From Lepas anatifera (taxonomy: Eukaryota > Arthropoda > Thecostraca > Lepadidae), in the NCBI GenBank assembly GCA_034440635.1, contig JAOTON010001681.1, positions 699,501 through 763,500 of the forward strand: a DNA stretch of 64,000 nucleotides, read 5' to 3'. Shown piece by piece: positions 53,911 to 64,000 of the stretch. The notes under the pieces are model-generated. The model ran no database searches. It saw only the letters and a list, made by a program, of their open reading frames with translations, and was not told the origin of the DNA. The translations under genes were made by a program, and so were the position numbers. Numbering within the stretch: position 1 is the first letter of the stretch; each line of letters opens with the position of its first letter.

Positions 53911-55774
53911 ATTAAGGCGATGACACAAGATAGCAGAACTAGATCAACAGGTACGAAGACAAAAGACAAAAGAAACACAGATGCACGCAGAGACGGGAGA
54001 CTGGTGCAGTTGACACGCCTTTAATGGACACAGGGAAGCCGGGCTATGGCACCCTACACCCGAGCACCCATAATGCCGGGGCTGGAGTCTCGCCGTAGTT
54101 CGCTTTCCCTGTGTCGACTAAAAGCGTTTCACCTGCACCAGATGGTCACCGAAGGAATCTGTGGATTCGCAGCCAATTTCAACCCTGTCGTTTTCGCATC
54201 CTCTATGACGCTAACAAATAAGCTTTGCTCATAATTAATGGTTTGATTCCAACACCGTTAGCCAAGCTTAAAATTATTTATCTGTAAAAGTAATGAGTGG
54301 GTGTTTAACCATGTCAAACACTGCAAAAAAACAGTCTGTCCAGAGAGTGGAATTTTACAATATTTGAGGTGCCCGAAACACAAGACAAAAGCCAACAAGT
54401 GAAGACGAAGTTTCGATGAAAAGCAGTGGAAATGTACCAGGATATTCGCTCCAATGGTGTAAAACATTACATGTATGATATTAGGTGGGGAGGGATGCTT
54501 TCATACCATCCACCATGCGGATGTTGGTGTCTACTGTTCAGGCACCCTCAATTATATAAAAGCCCAAACCCCGAATTCAATGTGATAAGGGAACAACTTT
54601 GACTATGATGGTGTGACTTTTTTAATGGACCTTGCCCGGCGAAAACAACGGGCCCCAAAAAGCGCTTTGGCTATGCAGGCTCGCCAATAACTACACTTTC
54701 TTCCTTGCTCAAGGAATGCGTTGTCTCAAATTATTGTCGGTCCTTGGCGTGGTGGCCCTCCTAACCTTCTTAAATTTTGAAAGCACTAATTATGAATACA
54801 AATATAAACCATCTTCCGGAATCTGATACACTTATTTATTGGGCAAGCGAGAACCTAGTGCTTATTGGAAAACCTACACAGCCAACACATTTTTCGGGGC
54901 ACCTTAGTTGTGAAAAATGTACAAATGAAATAAAAATGAAACGAAATTTCGATTATGACCAACTCAATCTATGAAGCTGAATCCTGAAACGGCAGTATAT
55001 GTGCATTCAGACTGTCTCCAGCCCCCTCGGTCCTCACAACCCCAGTTGCCGTCACGCTGATGGACCCAAACCCCGGAGGTCCTTGCCAAACCCAACAAAC
55101 AACATCGCAACACGAAATGGTCATAAGGCATGCAAACGTCGTCACGTGACTCCATCGTGCAGCGAGGAGCGCTGTTGTAAGGTGATGAGATATTGTTTGG
55201 TATGCTTGAGCTCGTTGCTCACACGATGCTCATGGGCTTTTCCAACAATCTATTAACTACATTGGGATTCTGGTGAAGGGTTGTGTCCGAATATATAACG
55301 ACTTTGAATTTCCGGAATTTTTTCATCCTGCGTTCAAATAGATGGGCCAAAGAACATCTCAACATCTTATGAGTCATGCAACATGCATCGAAACACCGCC
55401 AAAAGTCGAGCTGTCGTTATTGCGTCGACAATACACATAACAATACACGGAACAGTACATAATACAAATAATCTTCAAGTGCGACCATACAGTTTGGGTT
55501 CCAGTCCTTTTGTTCAGAATTTACAGCTGCCATGAGCCCCTAAACACACTCGCCTCCACCAGCCTAGTACCAGGTTAACAGAGCCGACGGAGGGCACTGA
55601 ACCACCCCTGGCCAAAACCAACGGCGGCAATAACTTCTGGCAGCTGAATGTTGTTATGAAAAGAACCATGCAGAATTTAAGGACTGGAACCAGAAATGAT
55701 TTTGAAATTGGAAAGATTTGAAAAAAATGTGTTTAGGACTGGATTTGATCACCACGTAGAAGTATAATCGTAAG
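53911..55774. other. Non-coding stretch
   Basis: No gene or repeat was recognised with confidence. Confidence 0.3.
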
Positions 55775-56836
55775 TCAATGCTGGAGTCTAGTGCCCAGAC
55801 TACCTAAAACGGAGTCGATGCAGCAAATTCGGTAGGCCTGCCGGGACTATGTGCAACGGGAGTCGATGCTGGTCTCAACAGCACATTCGGGAACCCTGCC
55901 CAGACTACCTAAAACGGAGTCGATGCTGGACTCAGCAGCAAATTCGGCAGGCCTGCCGGGACTATGTGCAACGGGAGTCGATGCTGGTCTCAACAGCACA
56001 TTCGGGAACCCTGCCCAGACTACCTAAAACGGAGTCGATGCTGGACTCAGCAGCAAATTCGGCAGGCCTGCCGGGACTATGTGCAACGGGAGTCGATGCT
56101 GGTCTCAACAGCACATTCGGGAACCCTGCCCAGACTACCTAAAACGGAGTCGATGCTGGACTCAGCAGCAAATTCGGCAGGCCTGCCGGGACTATGTGCA
56201 ACGGGAGTCGATGCTGGTCTCAACAGCACATTCGGGAACCCTGCCCAGACTACCTAAAACGGAGTCGATGCTGGACTCAGCAGCAAATTCGGCAGGCCTG
56301 CCGGGACTATGTGCAACGGGAGTCGATGCTGGTCTCAACAGCACATTCGGGAACCCTGCCCAGACTACCTAAAACGGAGTCGATGCTGGACTCAGCAGCA
56401 AATTCGGCAGGCCTGCCGGGACTATGTGCAACGGGAGTCGATGCTGGTCTCAACAGCACATTCGGGAACCCTGCCCAGACTACCTAAAACGGAGTCGATG
56501 CTGGACTCAGCAGCAAATTCGGCAGGCCTGCCGGGACTATGTGCAACGGGAGTCGATGCTGGTCTCAACAGCACATTCGGGAACCCTGCCCAGACTACCT
56601 AAAACGGAGTCGATGCTGGACTCAGCAGCAAATTCGGCAGGCCTGCCGGGACTATGTGCAACGGGAGTCGATGCTGGTCTCAACAGCACATTCGGGAACC
56701 CTGCCCAGACTACCTAAAACGGAGTCGATGCTGGACTCAACAGCACATTCGGGAACCCTGCCCAGACTACCTAAAACGGAGTCGATGCTGGACTCAGCAG
56801 CAAATTCGGCAGGCCTGCCGGGACTATGTGCAACGA
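55775..56836. repeat. 115-bp dimeric minisatellite (about 9 units)
   Basis: Each 115-bp unit is two related half units, one with GTCGATGCTGGACTCAGCAG and one with GTCGATGCTGGTCTCAACAG. Units starting at steps of 115 from 55,849 are essentially identical. The first unit is diverged, and near 56,717-56,775 one half unit is duplicated. 115 is not a multiple of 3, so the repeated 97-codon ORFs are the same chance frame seen eight times. Confidence 0.95.
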
Positions 56837-57400
56837 AGCCAACTCGGGTAGTGAACACCGTCTCACCTCACTCCGAGTACTGTTTATCAATTCTAAAACT
56901 ACTTAGAAAAGAGCACAATCCATCTAAAAAAACAGTCAGTCGCGGGTGCTTATCCATGCCCATACCACCGTGAAACAACTTTGTCCAACTATCTTACACA
57001 TGTGTTTTTGTACGTCTCATAATGTCAAGTGGGCGTACCAGGCTCTTATGCTGCTTTTTTACTTCCTAATTTTTTTATCATTTTACAGTACAACTATTTA
57101 CAACCAACGATGTCGCGACGAAGAAAAATGAAAGAGTATACAGTGTTACCCGGTGCAGGTTAGCCTCAGCAAGCACCACAGAAATGCTGCTGTACTGGAG
57201 GGAGGCGTGCTACATAGATCATCACATCATACTGCCCAACACAACAACTCGGCACGCTACGGGAGCGCCGTGAGAAGCTCTCGTCTGCTAGTAGTAGGTC
57301 TGTCTGCAGGTAGTAGGTCCCAGGACCTACTTCCTGCTTGTCTCCCCTTCACAGCGGCGCGAAAGTACTGAGGACCAAGCGCCGCTCAGCTCAGCTGGGC
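56837..57400. other. Region downstream of the Knirps-like exon
   Basis: On the minus strand this would be 3' UTR or beyond. No clear AATAAA was seen on that strand. No other gene. Confidence 0.3.
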
Positions 57401-57680
57401 TCAGTTAGGGCGCGACAGGTCCATCGGCAGCTCCTCCTGGCTGGCCTGGGCTGCCATGGCTGCGGAAGCTTCAGTTAGGGCGCGACAGGTCCATCGGCAG
57501 CTCTTCCTGGCTGGCCTGGGCTGCCATGGCTGCGGAAGCTTCAGTTAGGGCGCGACAGGTCCATCGGCAGCTCTTCCTGGCTGGCCTGGGCTGCCATGGC
57601 TGCGGAGGCTTCAGTTAGGGCGCGACAGGTCCATCGGCAGCTCTTCCTGGCTGGCCTGGGCTGCCATGGCTGCGGAGGCT
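57401..57680 (-). repeat. 70-bp tandem repeat covering the C-terminus of the Knirps-like gene
   Basis: Four units start at 57,401, 57,471, 57,541 and 57,611 and differ by only one or two bases. On the minus strand each encodes ASAAMAAQASQEE, LPMDLSRPN and a TGA stop. Only the unit at 57,611-57,680 is joined in frame to the exon; the other three lie past the stop. Confidence 0.9.
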
Positions 57681-59102
57681 TCAGCGGCGGGCTCTGCGGC
57701 AGCCGGCGCCTGGTTGGCAGTGGCCGCTGCGCTCAGGTCCAGAGGTGCGGAGCGTTCCATGTCCTGATGGGTACCGTAGGCAGCGTTTGGTTGAGAGTGT
57801 CCAGTAGGCTGGTAGGGTTGAGAAGGGTAAGTGTCCTGGTCACGCTGCGCCAGCTCTGCTCTGAGCAGACGCTGGTACTCGGCAGGATCCAGTCGGAGCT
57901 CCTCGGCCCTGCTCTGAGTCAGTATGGCAACCAGGCCCTGCCGGTACGGGAGTCCAAGAGCTGAGTAGACGAGACCCGTACGGGGATCCGCCGGTCTCCA
58001 AGCCTAGAAAATCGCCTCTATAATTGCGACGAAACACGCTGCTAGTAGGCTGTCCTGCGCTGCTCAGTCCTGCAAAAGGTGCGGCCCCATTTATGGGACG
58101 GGTTAAGCCGCCAGAATGGTTGATATTCAGCAGCCTTCTCAGCTCCTCCTGATGTAGATCAGTAGCCGCACCACCACCAGGCTGCCTGTACTGAAACGGT
58201 GTGCCTCCGGCGCGCTGTTGGGTCAGCTCAGGCCACTGAGACAGCGGCCTGCCGCCCAATCTCATCAGGTCCTCACGTAGCATATCCTGCAGCAGCTGGC
58301 TGCGACTGGTGGCCGCCAGCAGGTGCGCCGGCTGGTTCGATCCGAGGAGCGGGCTGCTGAAGCTGGAGTAGTGTGGCCAGGGGCCGGGCGGTGGCGGCAG
58401 CGGTTGGAAGCCGACTCTGAACAGCGGCTGGCGGGCCGCTGCCAGGCTCTGCGGTCCGCCGGCGCCCTGCAGCTGCAGCGCCGCAGCAGCTGCCGGTACC
58501 AAGGAACCACCGGCGCGCCCGGGCGGCGTCGGCAGCACACCATAGTCTGACAGGTCGCAGTTCAAACTCAGCGGATCGAACACGCTGCTGCGCTCTGTGT
58601 ACGGATATTGCTTGAGCTCGGGAACGGATTCACTGGCCTGCTGCATGCCACTGGGCCCGACTTGGAGATGGCTGCTCGTTGCCGTCTCATACCTAGGCAT
58701 GGGCCCATAGGACCTCTCCCTGCCCAGTGCCACGGGACCAGATGATGCAGGTGGGTGTGAGAACATGACCGAGCCGCTGGGAGCTCGCTCTTTCTCCACA
58801 GTCAAGCGGGAATTCGACTCGTGGATGGTGGCCTCCTGTTTGAGCTTCATAGGAGGCTTGGCTGACTGGGCGGCCGGATCCGACGGGGAGGGCTGGGCGG
58901 CCGGACCCGACGGGGAGGGCTGGGCGGCCGGATCCGACGGGGAGGGCTGGGCGGCCGGATCCGACGGGCAGGGCTGGGCGGCCGGTGCAGCATTAGTCAC
59001 CTTGCGTACTCGGCCATGCACGGGGCACGGCAACTGACTAAGAAATGAATTGAACTTTTCAGAACGACGACCGTACTTGGATTTGTGGCGGCTCATTCCC
59101 AC
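57611..59102 (-). CDS. Knirps/Eagle-like (NR0A) nuclear receptor, last exon, frameshifted
   Basis: A TTGCAG acceptor at 59,108-59,103 opens a frame starting VGMSRHKSKYGRRSEKFN. This matches the VGMS...S+YGRRS extension after the second zinc finger of Knirps-family receptors, at the common intron position before VGM. The zinc-finger exon is not in the window. Then come PAAQPSPSD repeats (58,868-58,985), Ser/Pro-rich and Gln/Ala-rich stretches, and LLQDMLREDLMRLGG. Near 57,985-58,010 coding moves to another frame, with EELRLDPAEYQRLLRAELA. It ends with two CtBP-docking motifs, APLDLS (57,731-57,745) and LPMDLS (57,623-57,637), and stops at 57,611. No ligand-binding domain is present, as in the family. 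Likely a CtBP-dependent repressor (inference). The shift may be an assembly error. Confidence 0.7.
58868..58985 (-). repeat. 27-bp in-frame repeat in the Knirps-like exon
   Basis: About four copies of a 27-bp unit (GGGCGGCCGGATCCGACGGG plus GAGGGCT on the plus strand) encode AAQPSPSDP. The length keeps the frame. One unit has Cys for Ser and one Gly for Asp. Confidence 0.9.
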
Positions 59103-59410
59103 CTGCAACGCACGGGTCGGTGTTACCAAAGCCAGCAACAAAGGTGACTGCAAAATCACAGAGCTTTTACTATTCAAGTCTCGAAAACATATCATCGGTC
59201 AGAACTAGGGAGGGTGTAAAAAAATATTCTGGGGTTGGCACTTAAAGGGTGTAACTTCAATCAGTTCCAAGCAACTCGGCAATGTATCTTTCTTTTGTTT
59301 TATTTTTATTTTATTAAACCACTCCCAACCGGCACACTTGCCCAATTACAGGGAGTATTGGCGTGGGTGTTTAAGGATCCTCTCCACCGGGTCAGATCGC
59401 ACACGGAAGG
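59103..59410. other. Intron side of the Knirps-like exon
   Basis: Upstream of the acceptor on the minus strand. It was searched for a Cys-rich zinc-finger exon; none was seen here or further toward 64,000. Confidence 0.4.
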
Positions 59411-59499
59411 CGGTTTCCCGCCGTGGGGATTGAACCCACGTTAATCCATGCTATCCGATCCGAAGACTGGCAACGAAGCCACTAGGTCACCCCGGTCCC
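59411..59499 (-). repeat. tRNA-derived SINE-like sequence
   Basis: The minus strand starts GGGACCGGGGTGACCTAGTGG, with an A-box-like TGACCTAGTGG, and later has GTGGGTTCAATCCCCAC, a B box in a perfect T-arm stem. The anticodon arm is abnormal. It is more likely a SINE head than a functional tRNA. Confidence 0.65.
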
Positions 59500-59780
59500 A
59501 ATTTCAATAAACACCCGCCCTCGACCAAATTACTTTGTCACGTCAGCGATGCGCGGTGGTGGCGCCCGGCGCTACCAAGGGCGAATATGCCTGCCTAGTG
59601 CCTATGTATATGCATCTCGCCTCTTCGACATTGCGATGCCGCTGCGGGAATCAACGGTGCGTCTGCATAACTAAGTAACCGTTAGGACGTCTAGTTTTGG
59701 ACATTAGCTAATAAAAACACCAAAAGACCTAATTTAAAATTCGGGGGCAATTGTTGCTTAGTTTCATGAGCAATGCTATC
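59500..59780. other. Non-coding spacer
   Basis: No feature recognised. Confidence 0.3.
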
Positions 59781-59939
59781 CAGTGGCGGATCCAGGAATT
59801 CATTTGGGGAAGGCTAGGGGGCTGGAGCCTCCCCTGTAATTGCCTCGGAACAGCCTCTGGCTATGTATTAATTATAGGCACTCTGACATTTCGGGGGGCA
59901 AGTTTGTGCCCCCTAAGCTCCCCCTTTTATCCGCCACTG
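59781..59939 (+). mobile_element. 159-bp MITE, CAGTGGCGGAT family
   Basis: The ends CAGTGGCGGATCCAG and CTTTTATCCGCCACTG are inverted repeats with a G-rich subterminal region on the left and a C-rich one on the right. Flanking 8-mers share only the central GCTA, so the target duplication is decayed. The length matches the 157-bp copies at 22,574 and 27,233. Confidence 0.75.
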
Positions 59940-60679
59940 GCGCTAATGCTTACGGAATATTGTTCGCAGTCCGAGGATGAGCTGACGAGTATTGCTGGGT
60001 TTAGTGGCGTGAAGCGTATAATACAAAGTTTGGTATTACTTCTTAATATTTCGGCCAATGCGAAACTATGCTTATACGGTACACAAAATTATGAGCAGAC
60101 TATACAAATAATAAATAATTCATTTCAAACAACAATAACTAGCTATAGACTCTTCTCCTGGTCTTTATCCCTCATTAACCTGGAATGAGGTAGTAACTCC
60201 ACAAATATTAATGTGCTTAACATCCCACTGTCCTGTAAATTTTCCAAAATAGTCGTGAAGAAGCTTTTCCTTCAAAATTATTTGCAAAGTTGAGCTCTCA
60301 TAAAGAAAGGTGAAAAATATTTATGTACAGCCAGTTCCACACTGATTGGTAGGCATAAGTGTCAGTTATTTTAAGAAATATCTTTGAAACAATTACACTT
60401 CTCACGAAAGCTTGCATCTCTAGTAATGCATTTTGAGAGCTCTTTAAATGTGGGCTCCTGCGAACTCGATGAAACAGTCAATTTGGAAAATTATGGACGA
60501 AAAACTGTTTTCGCTTATCCCGATGAGTTTCTGTGTCTTTTTCCATTACTTCCGAATTTTGGGCCTGATGAAGGCTAATTGTAACACCTGGGCCACAGTC
60601 TTAGGAGTAAGAGCCCAAGTACATAAACTGCCCACGATTTGATAGCTGGCAGTATTCCATGAAAGCCAAGAAAGAATAC
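59940..60679. other. Non-coding stretch
   Basis: No gene recognised. Confidence 0.3.
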
Positions 60680-60684
60680 TATGC

Positions 60685-60832
60685 CTTTTGGTAGGATCCT
60701 GCAAGCTGCATGCATCTAATGGGGAGAGAACGCTGGCACCGTTCCGGTGACCTCAGCTGGGAGAGGCTGAAGTCGGTGCTATACGCTGTTCATCGCCAGC
60801 TCCTGCAGCGCGACCCTCCTGAGCTGGCCTGA
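60685..60832 (+). CDS. Candidate short terminal exon, unrecognised
   Basis: After a GGTAG acceptor-like site the plus strand reads MGRERWHRSGDLSWERLK and then YAVHRQLLQRDPPELA to a TGA. The composition is protein-like (charged, Leu/Arg heptad-like) and GC-rich against its AT-rich left flank. No family was recognised. It may be chance. Confidence 0.2.
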
Positions 60833-61056
60833 CCTCCACTGTCCTTCAGAAGGGAGGAGTGGCGGCTACCGCTCACTGAGCGGTGGCCGTGCCGTTCACC
60901 GTTGTAAGTCCAACTGTGGCGCAGCAAGCTCCACGTGCAGCATACACACGTGTCTACAAAGGAAGGAAGCGAACGATTCAACGCCGAAAGCTCACTTTTT
61001 TCATTGGAGATGAAAAAATATATTTTCCATGATAAAGGTTTTGTTCAGCAAGTTCA
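60833..61056. other. Non-coding stretch
   Basis: GC-rich, no domain found on either strand. Confidence 0.25.
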
Positions 61057-61524
61057 GTGGCGCTGACTCGTCCACTGTCACCGGCGTTCCCAGCAGCAGA
61101 GCTGATCAGCTCCTACTCACAAAGTAGCAGCGCTGCAGGCGACAGTGTTTACAGGAGGTGCGGTTGTTGTAGAATATATTGCACTTGTTCTGGAGCCGGC
61201 AGCGCCCCACCGTCTTCGGTCTCTTGTAGGTGCGGCCATAGAACGACTGCGGAGGCGAGCGGCGGCAGGTCAGTGCTGGTCACTCGGCCCAAACACTGGC
61301 CGCTACATTTGGCCTGTTCTCTGTCGCCTTCTTGTCACCGTACATTTGTACTAGTTTCACTTACTGAACGGTCCGCTGAACACGGCATGAACACGCATCC
61401 TCCCGAAATGCATATCACAGAAGAAGACCTACAACATTTGGGCGACGAAAAATATACAAAAAAGCAAATGAAACAACATGTTCAGAATGTTGTAGAGAGT
61501 GGAGAAAGTACGACAGAGACATAA
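61057..61524 (+). CDS. Unrecognised ORF with acidic/charged C-terminus
   Basis: A 155-codon frame. The last 45 codons (from about 61,386, MNTHPPEMHITEEDLQHLG to ESGESTTET) look coding: polar, helical and ending near an AATTAAAAGAG sequence. The first part is Ser/Cys/Arg-rich and may be non-coding. It could be the last exon of a plus-strand gene. No family recognised. Confidence 0.25.
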   Translation: MALTRPLSPAFPAAELISSYSQSSSAAGDSVYRRCGCCRIYCTCSGAGSAPPSSVSCRCGHRTTAEASGGRSVLVTRPKHWPLHLACSLSPSCHRTFVLVSLTERSAEHGMNTHPPEMHITEEDLQHLGDEKYTKKQMKQHVQNVVESGESTTET

Positions 61525-62534
61525 TTAAAAGAGAAAGGAAGTTGTAGATCTGCCACAAACGAATTGAACTTTATAGTTTTAAAATAACTAAAATTCAGTA
61601 ACTGTTTCCCACTCCAGTGCATAAACCACTCCAGAGTCGGGACCATGCACTGCAGTATGAAACAGTTGACTGAATTTTGCTTATTTTAAAATGTTGAATT
61701 TTAAAACATTTCTGGAAGATATTGATCAGCAGTATCTTGTCTCTTCTTACGTGTTGGGACCTCGTTATTGAAGCAGTATCTACTCCTACAACAAGGTCTG
61801 GTCGCAGTCTAAGGACTAGAGACATGGTTACATTGAAATACAATCCACACAGCAAAGAGTATTGTAAGTAAGGTTAGCTTTTCCCTCTTTTCTTTTTACA
61901 TGAATATCGTCGAAAATTACTAAAAAAAACGCAAAGCTACGAATATTCGAGTGATATTTTGGCCCTAAGTCTTCAACAGGGTCGGTTACAATACCTATCA
62001 CAGTTTCCAGAAAACACGAACAAGGCAATAAGATTAATATTCATCACAGTTTAAACAAATGCTAAAGCATCACGATAAGTGTTTCTCATGTTCCCGCAGT
62101 TGTTTTGGGACAGTAAAACGGTTGCATTAGATAAGTGGTTTTCTAATAACTGGCAGGCACATTGAAGGAGGCTCTTAACTAGGTTTTCCATAGCAATTGC
62201 TAGAAATCATCATATGAGTTGCTTCGTTGAAATTGGAATCCATTTTACTTTATAATTCAGAATTGTTAAGTTTGCCATTCAGGAACGTGTTCACCCTCCA
62301 TCCCAGGAAGGCCCAGCTACGCGGGACCGCGGGACACAGAAGTGGCGCCAGCTATTAGGCCGCTTTGTGTTCCTCGATTCGCTTTCGAGTGGTCTTTTGT
62401 TTCCCCGATCTAAACTTTCCCGCATGCACAAGCCATCTGATACATAATGTTTTTCTCTTCTTGCTGTCATTTTTATGGTTTCATCATTGTTGGGGTCTGC
62501 CACCACGTTGGCTGACTTATGAACGCACATTGTA
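61525..62534. other. AT-rich non-coding stretch
   Basis: No gene or repeat recognised. Confidence 0.3.
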
Positions 62535-63935
62535 CAGTCAGTTGCGAAAGTATCGTTCCGCTGCCGACCCACTAGTTTGGAAGTCACTGTACGCTGTAGC
62601 GCTGAGCCGGGCGAGTGGGCGGGAATTGGGAGGGGACAGCTGAGGAGAGGTGGAACGTAGGCCTCACACATGTTGTCCGGTCAAGTTGAGGTCAGTTATA
62701 CGCGGGTGCTATAACTGCGGATTCGAGCTAAAATTGACGAAATGTCCGCATAACATACCACTCGAAGGATGTATTTATGACCTCTCTTGATACCTATGGC
62801 ATTTTTGTATTCCCGGGCGCGCACCCAGGATTTTCGTTTGGAGGGGGCCGGCTGATGAAGAGGTGGGGAGGACGCCAGGCTGATGGGGGTGGCATGTTTG
62901 ACAGGGGCGGTACGTTACTGGAGGGTAAAAATTGGCCAGAGACGGAACTTATTACCTGAAGAGCACTATTTTCAGTAGAGTGTAAAACACAAGTGAAGAG
63001 GGTGCAATTATTCTAAACCTGGTCTGTGAGTGAATCGCATATTGGGTGAATGCTTCGCCGCATTGACGGCACGCAATGGGCAGGGGCGGTAAGGTGGGAT
63101 CAGAACTGCTACTAAAAGCCAGATGAAGACTCATTTCTGCTCTCGATGGGCGCCTGTGGCGGTCAATTATTACCAGATCCCATGTCGGGCGCTGAAGGAG
63201 CCTGACATAAGCGCGGGGCGGCACTTTAGAGTCGAAGCGTTTGGGGAGGCTGCTGGACCCCTCCTTGGGCGCGGTACCGGGTATTGCAGAGCGTGGTGGA
63301 TTGAGGGGGTAAATCGAGGGCGGCATTGGCCTTTCCCACTTCCACAGTTTTTCCGATTTTCTTTGCTTACATTATTGTTTACGCTTTTTAACCCCGTTGT
63401 CCCCCCAGACCACCAGTCCAAACCCGCAGATGGTTGTAAGTGGTTTTGTTTCAACGTTTCCCAACATTCTTGATTTTTTCAAGTTGGGAGATAAACATAG
63501 AAACAGAAAGTTAGAAGAAAATTGATAAAACGTTAGTATTTTAAAAAGGCCCCATGAGAATTCCGAACTTGGCCTGCCGCCCCCTGTCAAAAATCCCACC
63601 TCCATTAGCCTAACCCCCCCGCCCCACTACTTCGTCAGCCGCCCTCCAAACGAAAATACAGATTGCGCGCCTGGCAATGCCCCAATTCTAAAGGTACCAA
63701 GAGAGGCATAATTATATCCCATCAGGTGGCATGTTATTTGGACATTCCGTCCATTTTAGCTCGAACTTGCAGTTTTATCACCTATGTTGACCAAACAACA
63801 TATGTGAGGCGTGCGTTCCACCCTTCCTCAGCTGCCCCGCCCAATTCCCGCCCACTCGCCCGGCTCAGCGCTACAGTGAGCAGTGACTTTTGAACTGGTG
63901 GGTCGGCAGCGGAACGATACTTTCGCAACAGACTG
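62535..63935. mobile_element. 1.4-kb foldback element with ~390-bp inverted arms and TA target
   Basis: TA at 62,533-62,534 and 63,936-63,937 flanks CAGTCAGTTGCGAAAGTATC and the reverse complement of CAGTCTGTTGCGAAAGTATC. The arms continue inward, left 62,535-62,925 and right 63,560-63,935, with GTTCCGCTGCCGACCCAC, GTGGGCGGGAATTGGGAGG and TTTTCGTTTGGAGGG as landmarks. TA duplication and the terminal CAGT fit Tc1/mariner-type mobilisation. No transposase is encoded. The loop holds another dispersed repeat. Confidence 0.8.
63122..63325 (+). repeat. Dispersed repeat, copy 2, in the foldback loop
   Basis: Reverse-oriented match to 15,590-15,785 (GGTCAATTATTACCAGATCC, GTCGAAGCGTTTGGGGAGG, GGGTATTGCAGAGCGTGG). 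It lies between the inverted arms. Confidence 0.6.
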
Positions 63936-64000
63936 TACATTTAACTTCTTTCAGATTGTTTTATGTCTTCTGATATGCCATCTGATTACTGAAGTTTTTT

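Noticed and set aside
53370..56836. Possible CRISPR-like repeats (23 bp and 115 bp)
   Set aside because: Units are adjacent with no unique spacers, and the genome is eukaryotic. They are minisatellites.
55849..56973. Eight identical 97-codon ORFs at 115-bp steps and a 144-codon ORF
   Set aside because: This is the same chance frame of the 115-bp repeat. The unit is not a multiple of three, so each frame soon ends.
58265..59037. Other ORFs over the Knirps-like exon (58,265-58,543 minus, 58,323-58,550 and 58,765-59,037 plus)
   Set aside because: GC-rich shadows of the real exon frame, made of Arg/Ala/Gly-rich sequence with no motif.
4390..59499. The two tRNA-like sequences as functional tRNA genes
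   Set aside because: A and B boxes are present but neither has a proper acceptor and anticodon stem. SINE heads or pseudogenes fit better.

Overview
The window looks like nuclear DNA of an animal with a repeat-rich genome, and most of it is transposable elements and tandem repeats. The best lineage clue is a partial minus-strand gene at 57.6-59.1 kb. It carries the sequence that follows the zinc fingers in Knirps/Eagle-type (NR0A) orphan nuclear receptors and ends in CtBP-docking motifs. As far as I know that receptor group is an arthropod one, so an arthropod, perhaps a crustacean, is my best guess; the species cannot be named. No bacterial operons, rRNA genes, complete functional tRNA genes or CRISPR arrays were seen.

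Layout. 1-1.64 kb: 5' part of a decayed non-LTR retrotransposon (endonuclease, linker, start of RT) on the minus strand, followed by an unrecognised Pro/Ser/Gly-rich ORF to 3.16 kb. 3.2-20.5 kb: mostly non-coding, with fragments of several dispersed repeat families: MITE-like elements with GGCGGATCCAGG ends, copies of a TTAA-flanked family, a 1.2-kb repeat, tRNA-like sequences, and one THAP-like zinc-finger exon. 20.55-29.9 kb: a long GGCGCC-rich minisatellite split at 22.28-27.68 kb by a 5.4-kb element with ~0.75-kb inverted ends and a 9-bp target duplication; that element is itself interrupted by a 2.0-kb hAT-like element with a perfect 8-bp duplication.

30.3-46.4 kb: a nest of retroelements. 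A Tx1/L1-like LINE (minus strand) was opened by a Ty3/Gypsy LTR retrotransposon (32,130-40,442; 587-bp LTRs about 1% different) and by a TTAA element (31,093-32,121). The Gypsy element carries a second TTAA element inside its RT (35,532-36,737). Just upstream sits a BEL/Pao LTR retrotransposon (40,887-46,414) whose LTRs are nearly identical and whose gag resembles the SCAN domain. 47.5-52.5 kb: a second copy of the 1.2-kb repeat, and an I-like LINE 3' end with a 16-bp target duplication inserted into the 3' region of another LINE. 53.3-57.7 kb: tandem repeats of 23, 115 and 70 bp. 57.6-59.1 kb: the Knirps-like exon, the only convincing cellular gene. 59.2-64 kb: a tRNA-like SINE, a 159-bp MITE and a 1.4-kb foldback element with TA target sites.

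The genes do not form one pathway. The window is a record of successive insertions, several of which can be ordered because target duplications and an empty site are preserved. Several reading-frame breaks lie at or near homopolymers, so some may be assembly errors rather than mutations.
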